DNA from: Pseudomonadota bacterium
GTDB lineage: Bacteria; Pseudomonadota; Gammaproteobacteria; Burkholderiales; Burkholderiaceae_C
Length of the DNA: 25,654 bases
Direction of reading: 5' to 3'
NCBI GenBank assembly: GCA_023418355.1
Contig: JAEZZU010000133.1
Coordinates: 1-25,654 of the forward strand
Position 1 is the first letter of the stretch. The number at the start of each line of letters is the position of its first letter. A model generated the notes under the pieces. The model made no database searches. It saw only the letters and a list, made by a program, of their open reading frames with translations, and was not told where the DNA came from. Position numbers and translations under genes: made by a program. Positions 1-6,660 of this stretch are shown piece by piece.

Positions 1-62
1 CTCTTGGATTTAACAACTTCTACCGTGCGGCCCTGACGCACGAGTTGGTTAATGGTTGGCAT
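1..62 (-). CDS. rpsL: 30S ribosomal protein S12, N-terminal fragment
   Basis: The reverse strand from the ATG at 62 reads MPTINQLVRQGRTVEVVKSK, the N-terminus of ribosomal protein S12, a small-subunit protein at the decoding centre. Only about 20 codons are in the window and the rest runs off the left edge. An AGGGA ribosome binding site lies about 8 bases upstream of the ATG. In related bacteria rpsL begins the str operon (rpsL-rpsG-fusA-tuf), so this is probably its first gene, but the following genes cannot be seen. The next gene upstream on the same strand is dacA, separated by 159 bases that hold a candidate terminator and promoter. Confidence 0.93.
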   Translation of the reverse strand, partial: MPTINQLVRQGRTVEVVKSK

Positions 63-126
63 ATATACGTCCCTAAACGTAAAAAACGAAAACGTGAAAC
101 CCTTCGGAAATACCGAAAAGCCCTCC

Positions 127-155
127 ACTGTACCAATTTGGGAAACCCTGAGCAA
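127..155 (-). promoter_or_regulatory. Candidate sigma-70 promoter for rpsL
   Basis: On the reverse strand TTGCTC (150-155) is followed, after a 17-base spacer, by TACAGT (127-132). This is a reasonable -35/-10 pair, 65 bases upstream of the rpsL start codon and downstream of the candidate dacA terminator. It would give the str operon its own start independent of dacA. This is pattern matching only. Confidence 0.35.
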
Positions 156-171
156 GTCACCTGTGATTAAA

Positions 172-206
172 CAGCAGGCACTTTGAAGGCCTTAGCCTGC
201 CTGCTG
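172..206 (-). terminator. Candidate terminator after dacA
   Basis: CAGCAGGCA (172-180) and TGCCTGCTG (198-206) form a perfect 9-bp inverted repeat with a 17-base loop. It starts 16 bases after the dacA stop codon. On the reverse strand the stem is followed by a short T-rich stretch (GTTTAATC), so it could end the dacA transcript before rpsL. The T tract is weak and termination may be partial. Confidence 0.4.
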
Positions 207-221
207 CTGTCACCGGACTGC

Positions 222-1391
222 TTAGCGAATCCACAGACGGATGGCGTCCCAGGTACGACCAAAGAAACCGCCCTCCGTCACGCTTTCCTGCGCGAAGATG
301 GGCAGCTCAGCCGCCACCTGATCTGCCACCATCACCTTCAGTACACCGACTTGCTGGCCCTTGGTGACAGGAGCCATCAAAGGATCTGTGCGCACGATCT
401 GGGTCGTCACCTTGCCGGAACTGCCGGAAGGCACGGTCACCACGGTAGGTGTTTCACGACCAATCTTGATCGTGCTTTGCGAGCCCTTCCAGATGGGTGC
501 TTCTTCCATGGTCTGCCCCGCATCGAACAGCTTGACTGCGTCATAGGCGGTATAGCCCCAGTTCAGCAGCTTCTGGCTTTCGTTGGCGCGCGCATTGTCG
601 CTGGCAGCACCCAGCAGGATGGACAGCAGGCGACGACCTCCCACATTGGGAATATCGCGATTGGCCGTAGCGACCAGGCAGTAGCCTGCGGCATTGGTGT
701 GGCCGGTCTTCAGACCATCCACCGTGGGGTCGCGAAACAGCAGCGCATTGCGGTTGCGGCTGTTGGCCGCGGGCGTGCCTTCGTAGCGATAGTCCTTGAT
801 GGCGTAGTAGTGCGTGTACTCGGGGAAGTCACGCATCAGGCGCATGGCCAGCGTCGCCAGGTCGCGTGCAGTGGTGTAGTGACCGGGCTCGGTCAGACCT
901 TCTGGGTTCTTGTAGGAAGTCCCGTTCATGCCCAGCGCCTTGGCCTGTTCATTCATCAGGCGCACAAAGTTTTCCTTGGTGCCGCCCACGCCTTCAGCCA
1001 GCGCCATGGTGGCGTCATTGCCAGACTGCACGATCATGCCCTTGAGCAGATCTTCCACAGGCACCTGCATCTTGGGGTCGATGAACATGCGCGAGCCCGG
1101 CATCTTCCAGGCCTGCTCGCTCACGGGCAGGCGCTGCTCCAGTGTGATCTTCTTGGCGCGCAGCGCATCGAACACCAGATAGGCCGTCATCAGCTTGGTC
1201 AGCGATGCAGGCTCAATCGCAGCATCCACATCCTTGGCCGCCAGGATCTGGTTGGCGGTCACATCCACCAGCAAATAGTTGTTGGCAGCGATTTCTGGGG
1301 GTTGCAGCTGTGCAATCTGTGCATTGGCCCACAGAGGCACCAGAGCGGCCGTCAGCGCCAGTTTGCGCAGGGTCGAATAAATAGGTTTCAT
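222..1391 (-). CDS. dacA: D-alanyl-D-alanine carboxypeptidase (PBP5/6 type)
   Basis: This is a low-molecular-weight penicillin-binding protein. It removes the terminal D-alanine from peptidoglycan stem peptides in the periplasm and so limits cross-linking. The 389-residue protein has a signal peptide (about residues 1-24, ending WANA) and all three penicilloyl-transferase motifs: SLTK at 63-66 (Ser63 the nucleophile), SGN at 123-125 and KTG at 228-230. A C-terminal beta-rich PBP5_C domain follows, with a short amphipathic tail ending IRLWIR that probably anchors it to the inner membrane. The start is set at the ATG at 1391. A TTG two codons upstream (1397) with GAAGAAA before it is an alternative. 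The gene lies 38 bases downstream of the hydrolase gene on the same strand, so the two may be co-transcribed. dacA versus dacC cannot be separated from sequence alone. Confidence 0.93.
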   Translation of the reverse strand: MKPIYSTLRKLALTAALVPLWANAQIAQLQPPEIAANNYLLVDVTANQILAAKDVDAAIEPASLTKLMTAYLVFDALRAKKITLEQRLPVSEQAWKMPGSRMFIDPKMQVPVEDLLKGMIVQSGNDATMALAEGVGGTKENFVRLMNEQAKALGMNGTSYKNPEGLTEPGHYTTARDLATLAMRLMRDFPEYTHYYAIKDYRYEGTPAANSRNRNALLFRDPTVDGLKTGHTNAAGYCLVATANRDIPNVGGRRLLSILLGAASDNARANESQKLLNWGYTAYDAVKLFDAGQTMEEAPIWKGSQSTIKIGRETPTVVTVPSGSSGKVTTQIVRTDPLMAPVTKGQQVGVLKVMVADQVAAELPIFAQESVTEGGFFGRTWDAIRLWIR

Positions 1392-1429
1392 GAACAACTC
1401 GGTTTCTTCAGAATCACAGAAGGCACGCT

Positions 1430-2062
1430 TCAGCCATGCGAAGCGCTCAGGTGGCGAGCCACCAGCCCTTTGAGCAAGGGCAATTGCCCGTGGAAGAAAT
1501 GTCCTCCATCGGGGATGACCGTCACCGGCAGAATCTGGGGACGCGCCCAGTCCATGACGGACTGCAGCGGCACGGTGTCATCCTTTTCGCCATGCAGCAC
1601 CAAGGTGCGTGCATGCGCTTCGGCCGGTAAAGTGGCTGGCTCAAAGCGGCTGGCCGCTGTACCCACCAGCACTACTTTTTCCACACGGCCGGTATCCCAC
1701 AGCGCAGCCACGGCATGGGTGGTCACAAAAGCACCAAAGGAAAAACCCGCCAGCGCCAGCGGCCCCTGAGGGGCTACCTGGCGTACCACTTCCAGCAGAT
1801 CCTGGGCCTCGCCCTTGCCTGCATCGTGCACGCCTTCGCTGGCACCCACGCCACGGAAATTGAAACGAATGGCTTCCCAGCCGGTCTGCACAAAGGCGCG
1901 CGCCAGGGTCTGCACCACTTTGTTATCCATCGTGCCGCCGAACAGCGGGTGCGGATGCGCAATCACCGCCACCCCCTTGGGCACACCTGCGGGACGGTCA
2001 CGCAGCGCCTCAATCTGGCCTGCCGTGCCGGTCAACATGAATCGTTCGGTCTGTGCGTTCAA
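1430..2062 (-). CDS. Alpha/beta hydrolase of the COG2945 type
   Basis: This is a 210-residue cytoplasmic alpha/beta-fold hydrolase with an unknown substrate. Visible motifs are HPHPLFGG near the N-terminus (oxyanion-hole region of this family), the nucleophile elbow GFSFG, an acid in the strand LHGEKDDTVP, and a C-terminal GGHFFHG carrying the catalytic histidine. The frame stays open to 2257, but residues upstream of 2062 look unlike protein and cover a palindromic repeat. I chose the TTG at 2062 because an AGGGGGG ribosome binding site sits just before it. The ATG at 2038 is the alternative and would cut eight residues from the N-terminus. The gene is followed after 38 bases by dacA and preceded by the ferredoxin gene, all on the same strand. 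Confidence 0.85.
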   Translation of the reverse strand: MNAQTERFMLTGTAGQIEALRDRPAGVPKGVAVIAHPHPLFGGTMDNKVVQTLARAFVQTGWEAIRFNFRGVGASEGVHDAGKGEAQDLLEVVRQVAPQGPLALAGFSFGAFVTTHAVAALWDTGRVEKVVLVGTAASRFEPATLPAEAHARTLVLHGEKDDTVPLQSVMDWARPQILPVTVIPDGGHFFHGQLPLLKGLVARHLSASHG

Positions 2063-2091
2063 GCGCCCCCCTGTGAAAACTATCTCATTGA

Positions 2092-2120
2092 TAGCTATCA
2101 GCGCTTGCCAGACAAGCGCT
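2092..2120. repeat. AGCGCTTG palindrome, intergenic repeat copy 1
   Basis: AGCGCTTG (2100-2107) and CAAGCGCT (2113-2120) form a perfect 8-bp hairpin with a 5-base loop in the gap between the ferredoxin and hydrolase genes. The 16 bases at 2092-2107 match the start of the copies at 5381 and 6560 with two substitutions. It could act as a weak terminator or as a protein or RNA processing site. Confidence 0.6.
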
Positions 2121-2159
2121 AGACAGCCAAAAGTCTTTGAATGCGCGTATGAGTCTGAT

Positions 2160-2504
2160 TCAGCGGCCAAGTTCCGGTGGAACCAGCAAACGCTCCACAA
2201 CCTGGCCATTTTTGAGGTGAGATTCCACGATTTCGTCGATATCTGCCTCATCCACAAAGGTGTACCAGGTACCTTCAGGATAGACCACGGCCACGGGGCC
2301 AGCCGCGCAGCGGTCCAGGCAGCCTGCCTTGTTCACACGCACCTGCCCCTTGCCTGCCAGGCCCGCTTCCTTGATGGCCTTCTTGCAATGGTCAAAGCCT
2401 GCCTTGGCACCGTGCAGATGGCAGCAATCTTCACCATTGGGGCGCTCATTCAGGCAAAAGAAAATATGGCGGCTGTAGTAGCCGCTGGGTGTGTTCTCGC
2501 TCAT
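2160..2504 (-). CDS. 2Fe-2S ferredoxin, thioredoxin-like fold
   Basis: This 114-residue protein belongs to the thioredoxin-like 2Fe-2S ferredoxin family (COG3411 type). These are soluble electron carriers whose partners are usually unknown. The cluster ligands are visible as two cysteine groups: the first in IFFCLNERPNG with following CC about residues 17-28, and the second in GCLDRCAAGP about residues 61-70. The rest (PEGTWYTFVDEADIDEIVE) matches the C-terminal half of the fold. It starts 12 bases after the VanZ-like gene ends, so the two are very likely co-transcribed. No clear ribosome binding site precedes the ATG, which fits translation coupled to the upstream gene. Confidence 0.88.
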   Translation of the reverse strand: MSENTPSGYYSRHIFFCLNERPNGEDCCHLHGAKAGFDHCKKAIKEAGLAGKGQVRVNKAGCLDRCAAGPVAVVYPEGTWYTFVDEADIDEIVESHLKNGQVVERLLVPPELGR

Positions 2505-2516
2505 GATGCGGTCATT

Positions 2517-3614
2517 CTAGGAGCGTGGCTGACGCCGGGTCAGCTGCAAAGCAACATACGCCAGCACGGCATAGGGCCAGATCCAGCCCAGCCACTGCCC
2601 CACCCCGTAAAAACGCATGAAGCGCCCCTGCTCCCAGGACTGCAGATTGTCTGCAAAGTAGGGGTTCAGCGGTGCCTGGTTCAGCCAGTTGAGCTGCCAC
2701 ATGAGCACCAGCATCAGCAGCACGGCGCACCAGCGGCGCGGCACTGGCAGGGCGGCAGCCGCCAACAGCACGGCAGCGGCCAGCCCGACCTGGGTGGGCA
2801 AGGTGAACCACTCCCAGGCATGGTTGGGGCCATAGGCCATGGCAGATGACAGCAGGGTCGCACCCAGCCCTGCGAGCACGATCAGCGCAGCCAGCACGGC
2901 CCGCCGCGCAACGGACGGTACCATCAGACAGGCCAGCAGGCACGGCGCCAGCACGCCCAGCATGACGCACAGCATCTCGGCACTGGGGGCCAGTGGCACC
3001 AGCGGCTCTTCGCGCAGCGGCAGCCAGTCCATGAAGGGGGTACCTTCGAGCCAGCGGTCCAGCGTCTTGTCCAGCCGCTCCAGCACCTGCCCCAGCCCGA
3101 ACGGCAGGCCCGAAGGAAACAGCAGCGCCACGGGCCACAGCCCCAGCAGCACCATGCCGCCGGGCTCCCGCTCCCCCACCCAGCGCTGACGCAAGGCACT
3201 CCAGCGTGCGAGCACGCCTGTCCATGCCAATACGCCGGCAAGCAAGGCGCCCAGCAAGGCACCACCGGCATTGAGCACAAAGTCCAGATTCGAGGGTACG
3301 CGCCGTGGCAGGAAGATCTGCAGGAACTCCATGCTCAGCGACAGCAGCGCACCCAGCACAAAGGCCAGCGGCACGGCCGCATGGCGCAGCCCGCTGCGCA
3401 GCCCGCCCAGAGCCAGCAAAAAGCCCAGGGGCACATAGCCTGCGATATTGATATTGACGTCGAACCACGTCCAGTACGGCGGCGGCAGTGGCGCCGTCAC
3501 AAACACCCAGGGCGAGATACCCTGGGCACGCCAGCCTTCAAACGGGAACAGGCTGGCAAACACAATCAGCGCGGTATACAGCAGGGCCAGCGGCCATGCC
3601 GAAGTTCTGAACAC
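2517..3614 (-). CDS. VanZ-family membrane protein
   Basis: This is a 365-residue polytopic membrane protein. The N-terminal 130 residues match the VanZ-like family: a first helix followed by VFASLFPFEGW, an NINIAGYVPLGFLLA helix, SMEFLQIFLPRRVPSNLDF and an NAGGALLGALLA helix. The C-terminal half adds several more hydrophobic segments and makes the protein about twice the usual VanZ length. VanZ itself gives low-level teicoplanin resistance, but most chromosomal homologues have no known function, so no resistance role should be read into this one. The start is a GTG at 3614 with AAAGGGG upstream. It lies 31 bases downstream of hemJ and 12 bases upstream of the ferredoxin gene. Confidence 0.85.
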   Translation of the reverse strand: MFRTSAWPLALLYTALIVFASLFPFEGWRAQGISPWVFVTAPLPPPYWTWFDVNINIAGYVPLGFLLALGGLRSGLRHAAVPLAFVLGALLSLSMEFLQIFLPRRVPSNLDFVLNAGGALLGALLAGVLAWTGVLARWSALRQRWVGEREPGGMVLLGLWPVALLFPSGLPFGLGQVLERLDKTLDRWLEGTPFMDWLPLREEPLVPLAPSAEMLCVMLGVLAPCLLACLMVPSVARRAVLAALIVLAGLGATLLSSAMAYGPNHAWEWFTLPTQVGLAAAVLLAAAALPVPRRWCAVLLMLVLMWQLNWLNQAPLNPYFADNLQSWEQGRFMRFYGVGQWLGWIWPYAVLAYVALQLTRRQPRS

Positions 3615-3645
3615 AAACCGCCCCTTTCAGCGCAGCGTCACCACA

Positions 3646-4062
3646 TTAAAAAGGCTTGACGACCACCAGAATCACAATGGCCGTCAGCAGCAGCACGGGC
3701 ACTTCGTTGTACCAGCGAAACCAGCGGTGGCTGCGCTGGCAGGTTTCTGCCGCCAGCTGACGCAGCAGCGTGGAGCAGCTGTAGTGATAGACCACCACCA
3801 GCGCCACCAGCAGCAGCTTGGCATGCAGCCAGCCGCCCGTAAATCCGTAACCCAGCCACAGCCACACCCCCAGCCCCAGCGCGGGCACGGCCAGCATGGT
3901 GGTAAAGCGCAGCAAGCGCTGTGCCATGCCAATCAGGCGCTCACGCTCTGACACAGAACCGGGCGTCACCATCGCCAGGTTCACAAAAATGCGCGGCAGA
4001 TAGAACAAACCGGCAAACCAGCTGGCCACAAAAACGATATGAAAAGCTTTAATCCATAGCAT
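3646..4062 (-). CDS. hemJ: HemJ-type protoporphyrinogen IX oxidase (CopD-like fold)
   Basis: This is a 138-residue protein with about four membrane helices. It resembles HemJ, the oxygen-independent-electron-acceptor form of protoporphyrinogen oxidase that carries out the next-to-last step of heme synthesis in many bacteria lacking HemG or HemY. The N-terminus MLWIKAFHIVFVASWFAGLF followed by YLPRIFV is characteristic: a conserved His in the first helix and Arg at its end. WLHAKLLLV in the third helix carries the conserved Lys. The open frame extends upstream to 4197, but that part would cross a terminator, so the ATG at 4062 is chosen. hemB lies divergently upstream, which supports a heme role. 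A plain CopD-family label is the alternative. Confidence 0.82.
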   Translation of the reverse strand: MLWIKAFHIVFVASWFAGLFYLPRIFVNLAMVTPGSVSERERLIGMAQRLLRFTTMLAVPALGLGVWLWLGYGFTGGWLHAKLLLVALVVVYHYSCSTLLRQLAAETCQRSHRWFRWYNEVPVLLLTAIVILVVVKPF

Positions 4063-4091
4063 GGGCACAGTGTAAGCTGGCCTGACGGCAC

Positions 4092-4116
4092 AAAAAAAGC
4101 CCGGCAGGGCCGGGCT
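4092..4116 (-). terminator. Rho-independent terminator 30 bases before hemJ
   Basis: AGCCCGGC (4098-4105) and GCCGGGCT (4109-4116) form a perfect 8-bp GC-rich stem with a 3-base loop. On the reverse strand this is followed by seven T (4098-4092). Its orientation ends a minus-strand transcript only 30 bases before the hemJ start codon. No protein gene that I can support lies upstream on that strand, so it terminates either a small RNA or the hemJ leader itself. Confidence 0.85.
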
Positions 4117-4290
4117 CTGAAATCCTCCAAAAAGAGGCCTGCTCAGGGAGGTGAAGCAGGGAAAGCAGCCAGCTGCTTTCGGAGGCCAATCTAGCATTGC
4201 CCCTCAGGCCGCACACCCGGGCAATCCCGTACAGCCACCTGGCGCTTCTTCATCTGCATCAAATGCAGCGCCTCGCCAGCAGACTGCAAC
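4117..4290 (-). ncRNA. Putative structured RNA or hemJ leader, unassigned
   Basis: Between hemB and the terminator at 4092 lie four more hairpins. CTGGCG/CGCCAG (4239-4244 with 4274-4279) encloses CTGCAT/ATGCAG (4254-4259 with 4263-4268). The others are ATTGCCC/GGGCAAT (4196-4202 with 4219-4225), GAAAGCAG/CTGCTTTC (4161-4168 with 4173-4180) and CCTGCT/AGCAGG (4138-4143 with 4155-4160). With the terminator they would make a roughly 200-base minus-strand RNA. I do not recognise it: it lacks the conserved cores of SRP RNA, RNase P RNA, tmRNA, and the FMN, TPP and cobalamin riboswitches. Inverted repeats read the same on both strands, so some could instead belong to the hemB leader. Ends are approximate. 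Confidence 0.35.
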
Positions 4291-4308
4291 AGGCGCACAA
4301 TGGTGGGT

Positions 4309-5319
4309 ATGCATCTGTCTAGCCCTACCCCTTTCCCGCAAAGCCGTCCACGCCGCCTGCGCCGTGACGCCTTCACCCGTAACCTGGTGCGCGAAAGCCA
4401 CCTGTCCGCACACGACTTCATCTACCCCGTGTTCGTGCATGAGGGTCAGAACCGCCGCGAGGCCGTGCCGTCCATGCCCGGCGTGGACCGCCTGAGTCTG
4501 GACCTGCTGCTGCCCGTGGCCGAAGAGTGCGTGAAGCTGGAGATCCCCGTGATGGCACTGTTCCCCTCCATCGACGTCGATCTGAAGGCCCCCGACGGCA
4601 AGGAAGCGCTGAACCCCGACGGCCTGATCCCCCGCGTGATTCGTGCACTCAAGAAAGAATTTCCCCAGCTCGGGGTGATGACCGACGTGGCCCTGGACCC
4701 CTACACCAGCCACGGCCAGGACGGCATCCTGGACGAGACCGGCTACATCCTGAATGACGAGACCGTGGAAGTGCTGGTCGGCCAGGCCCTGAACCATGCC
4801 GAAGCCGGTGCCGACATGGTCGCGCCCAGCGACATGATGGACGGCCGCATTGGCGCCATCCGCGAAGCGCTGGAGCTGCAGGGCCACATCTACACCAAGA
4901 TCATGGCCTACAGCGCCAAGTACGCCAGCAGCTTCTACGGCCCCTTCCGCGACGCCGTGGGCACCCGCGGCGCGCTGGGCAAGGCCGACAAGAACGTCTA
5001 CCAGATGGACCCTGCCAACTCCGACGAAGCCCTGCGCGAAGTGGCCATGGACATTGCCGAAGGCGCAGACATGGTCATGGTCAAGCCCGGCATGCCGTAT
5101 CTGGACATCGTGCGCCGCGTCAAGGACGAGTTCAAGGTGCCGACCTTTGCCTACCAGGTCTCGGGCGAATACGCCATGATCAAGGCTGCCGCTGCCAACG
5201 GCTGGCTGGACCACGACGCCGTCATGATGGAAGCCCTGCTGGCCTTCAAGCGCGCCGGTGCCGATGGCATCCTGACCTACTTTGCGATCGACGCTGCCAA
5301 AAAGCTGCGCGGTCTGTAA
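4309..5319 (+). CDS. hemB: Delta-aminolevulinic acid dehydratase (porphobilinogen synthase)
   Basis: The protein condenses two molecules of 5-aminolevulinate to porphobilinogen, the second common step of tetrapyrrole synthesis, in the cytoplasm. It is 336 residues from the ATG at 4309, a normal length. Both active-site lysines are present: Lys204 in YSAKYAS and Lys259 (Schiff-base) in VMVKPGMP. The metal-site region reads DVALDPYTSHGQDG (residues 126-139), with Asp/Ala in place of the Cys triad of zinc enzymes, so this is the magnesium/potassium-dependent type. An in-frame ATG at 4300 is an alternative start; GGTGGG lies just before 4309. The gene is divergent from hemJ and is followed by its own terminator. 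Confidence 0.96.
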   Translation: MHLSSPTPFPQSRPRRLRRDAFTRNLVRESHLSAHDFIYPVFVHEGQNRREAVPSMPGVDRLSLDLLLPVAEECVKLEIPVMALFPSIDVDLKAPDGKEALNPDGLIPRVIRALKKEFPQLGVMTDVALDPYTSHGQDGILDETGYILNDETVEVLVGQALNHAEAGADMVAPSDMMDGRIGAIREALELQGHIYTKIMAYSAKYASSFYGPFRDAVGTRGALGKADKNVYQMDPANSDEALREVAMDIAEGADMVMVKPGMPYLDIVRRVKDEFKVPTFAYQVSGEYAMIKAAAANGWLDHDAVMMEALLAFKRAGADGILTYFAIDAAKKLRGL

Positions 5320-5347
5320 GCTAGCCCCATCCAAGGCTGAAAGCACC

Positions 5348-5378
5348 AGGCAGTCTGCGGACTGCCTTTTTTATTTTT
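5348..5378 (+). terminator. Rho-independent terminator of hemB
   Basis: AGGCAGTC (5348-5355) and GACTGCCT (5360-5367) form a perfect 8-bp stem with a TGCG loop. They are followed by a run of eleven T broken by a single A, 28 bases after the hemB stop codon. Confidence 0.9.
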
Positions 5379-5381
5379 CAT

Positions 5382-5396
5382 AGCTGCCAGCGCTTG
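5382..5396. repeat. AGCGCTTG repeat, single half-element, copy 2
   Basis: The 15 bases at 5382-5396 are identical to the left arm of the palindrome at 6561-6575. No matching right arm is present before the next gene at 5433, so this is a solitary half of the repeat family, immediately after the hemB terminator. Confidence 0.55.
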
Positions 5397-5432
5397 CTAC
5401 GCCTGCGTTTTCACCCATTTTGACCTTGAACT

Positions 5433-6554
5433 ATGCGACTGCTGCTCATCCAGCCTTCCCGCAAAACCGTGCACGACCTGGGCGAATGGCCGGGTGCTGC
5501 ACCTGCCCCCCTGGCGCAGCCGGAAGACGATGGCTTTTACTGGCTCTCCGGTGAGCGCGCCGAGCTGGAAGCGCAGCTGCCTGCCGTACAGGCGCTGCTG
5601 CAGCAGCTGTGCGGCACGCCGCTGGTGGATCTGCACGTATCGGACCTGCTGAACGCGCAGATTCCATCGACTTTTGACTTCACCTCGGACTACGACGTGA
5701 TGCTGTTTCGCCGGCTGCGCCACTTCCCGCGCGTGCCCGAGCAGGACGTGCTGCAGCCGCTGGAGACCGTGCCCGTGGGCTATGCGGTGTTTGACCATCT
5801 GCTGCTGAGCATCCACCCACCCGCCTGTGCGCTGCGTGCCCAGAGCCTGCAGCGGCTGCTGGAGCCCGGCACCCAGCCCGAAAAGCGCAGCATTGCCACG
5901 CGCCTGCCACCCAGCAGCGCTGACCTGATGCTGCGCCAGCTGGACCAGATGATCGACGGCTACCAGGCCCTGCGCCGCGACATGGCGCGGCAGGTGGATA
6001 TCTGGCAGATGGCACTGCTCAATCCACGCTCGCGCTTCAGCAACTGGGCGCAGATCCTGCAGGCACGGCTGTCGCTGCACCAGCTCGACGAAATCTGCGA
6101 AGACCAGCGCGCCGCCGTGCAGGACTGGATTGACACGCTGCGCACCTGGCAGCACACCGACAGCGGCCGGAATGAACGCCATGCGCTGGAGCTGCTGCTG
6201 GTGCGCTCGCGTGACGTGCTGGAGCATATCGAGCGCGTCATCCACCACGTGCACCGCATGGAGCAAAGCGCGGAAGTGGCGGTGCAGCTGCATTTTTCTG
6301 CGCAGAGCAACCGCACCAACGACATCATGCGTGTGCTGACCACGCTGACGGCCATCTTTCTGCCCCTGAACCTGATTGCCGCCATCTTCGGCATGAACTT
6401 TGACGTGCTGCCGCTGGTGCACGAGCAGGACGGCTTCTGGTGGGCCATGGGCAGCATGCTGGGCATCAGCCTGTTGCTGCTGGTGTTTTTCTGGCGCAGA
6501 CGCTTTATTGAAAGCGACAGCCTGCTGGGCAAGCCCTATGGCGAAAAATCATAA
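5433..6554 (+). CDS. CorA-family divalent cation transporter
   Basis: This is a 373-residue inner-membrane protein of the CorA family, which forms pentameric channels for magnesium and related divalent cations. The long N-terminal cytoplasmic part (about 1-300) is mixed alpha/beta, then helical and charged, as in CorA. Two membrane helices follow near residues 303-320 and 340-358. The first ends in FGMNF (GMN about 320-322), the ion-selectivity signature of the family. The short periplasmic loop VLPLVHEQDG contains acidic residues, and the C-terminus RRRFIESDSLL is basic, as expected. Whether the ion is Mg, Co, Ni or Zn cannot be read from the sequence. No strong ribosome binding site precedes the ATG. 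It converges on the dienelactone hydrolase gene. Confidence 0.88.
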   Translation: MRLLLIQPSRKTVHDLGEWPGAAPAPLAQPEDDGFYWLSGERAELEAQLPAVQALLQQLCGTPLVDLHVSDLLNAQIPSTFDFTSDYDVMLFRRLRHFPRVPEQDVLQPLETVPVGYAVFDHLLLSIHPPACALRAQSLQRLLEPGTQPEKRSIATRLPPSSADLMLRQLDQMIDGYQALRRDMARQVDIWQMALLNPRSRFSNWAQILQARLSLHQLDEICEDQRAAVQDWIDTLRTWQHTDSGRNERHALELLLVRSRDVLEHIERVIHHVHRMEQSAEVAVQLHFSAQSNRTNDIMRVLTTLTAIFLPLNLIAAIFGMNFDVLPLVHEQDGFWWAMGSMLGISLLLLVFFWRRRFIESDSLLGKPYGEKS

Positions 6555-6637
6555 AAAAAGAGCTGCCAGCGCTTGAATTTAAAGGCTTTCAGATACTTTT
6601 CCATCTGAAACCATTACAAATCAAGCGCTGGCAGCTC
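6553..6637 (-). repeat. AGCGCTTG palindrome, copy 3, likely terminator
   Basis: GAGCTGCCAGCGCTTGA (6560-6576) and TCAAGCGCTGGCAGCTC (6621-6637) form a perfect 17-bp inverted repeat. A second pair, TTTCAGAT (6587-6594) and ATCTGAAA (6603-6610), is nested inside. Seven A at 6553-6559 give a T tract on the reverse strand, so it should terminate the dienelactone hydrolase transcript. The plus-strand exit lacks a T run. It sits between two convergent genes. Confidence 0.8.
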
Positions 6638-6660
6638 CTGTTCTGAAAGCAGGCAGGCGA

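Noticed and set aside
183..1769. Open frame of 528 codons on the plus strand across dacA and the hydrolase
   Set aside because: It is antisense to genes with complete catalytic motifs, and the predicted protein has a shadow-like composition with no recognisable fold.
2063..2257. Upstream extension of the alpha/beta hydrolase to 2257
   Set aside because: It would overlap the ferredoxin gene and a palindromic repeat. The TTG at 2062 has a strong ribosome binding site.
4117..4290. Assignment of the hemJ/hemB gap as 6S RNA or SRP RNA
   Set aside because: A 7-bp pairing of the outer ends is possible, but no conserved 6S central-bubble sequence could be recognised, and the SRP core GGAAGGAAGCAGCC is absent. 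Left unassigned.
4191..4299. Short minus-strand frame ending in CPGVRPEGQC before the hemJ terminator
   Set aside because: It would give a 30-35 residue peptide that the terminator at 4092 could follow, but there is no ribosome binding site and the region is better explained by hairpins. Not strong enough to call a gene.
4204..5346. Open frame of 380 codons on the minus strand opposite hemB
   Set aside because: hemB is certain from its active-site residues. The antisense translation is a Val/Gly/His-rich shadow.
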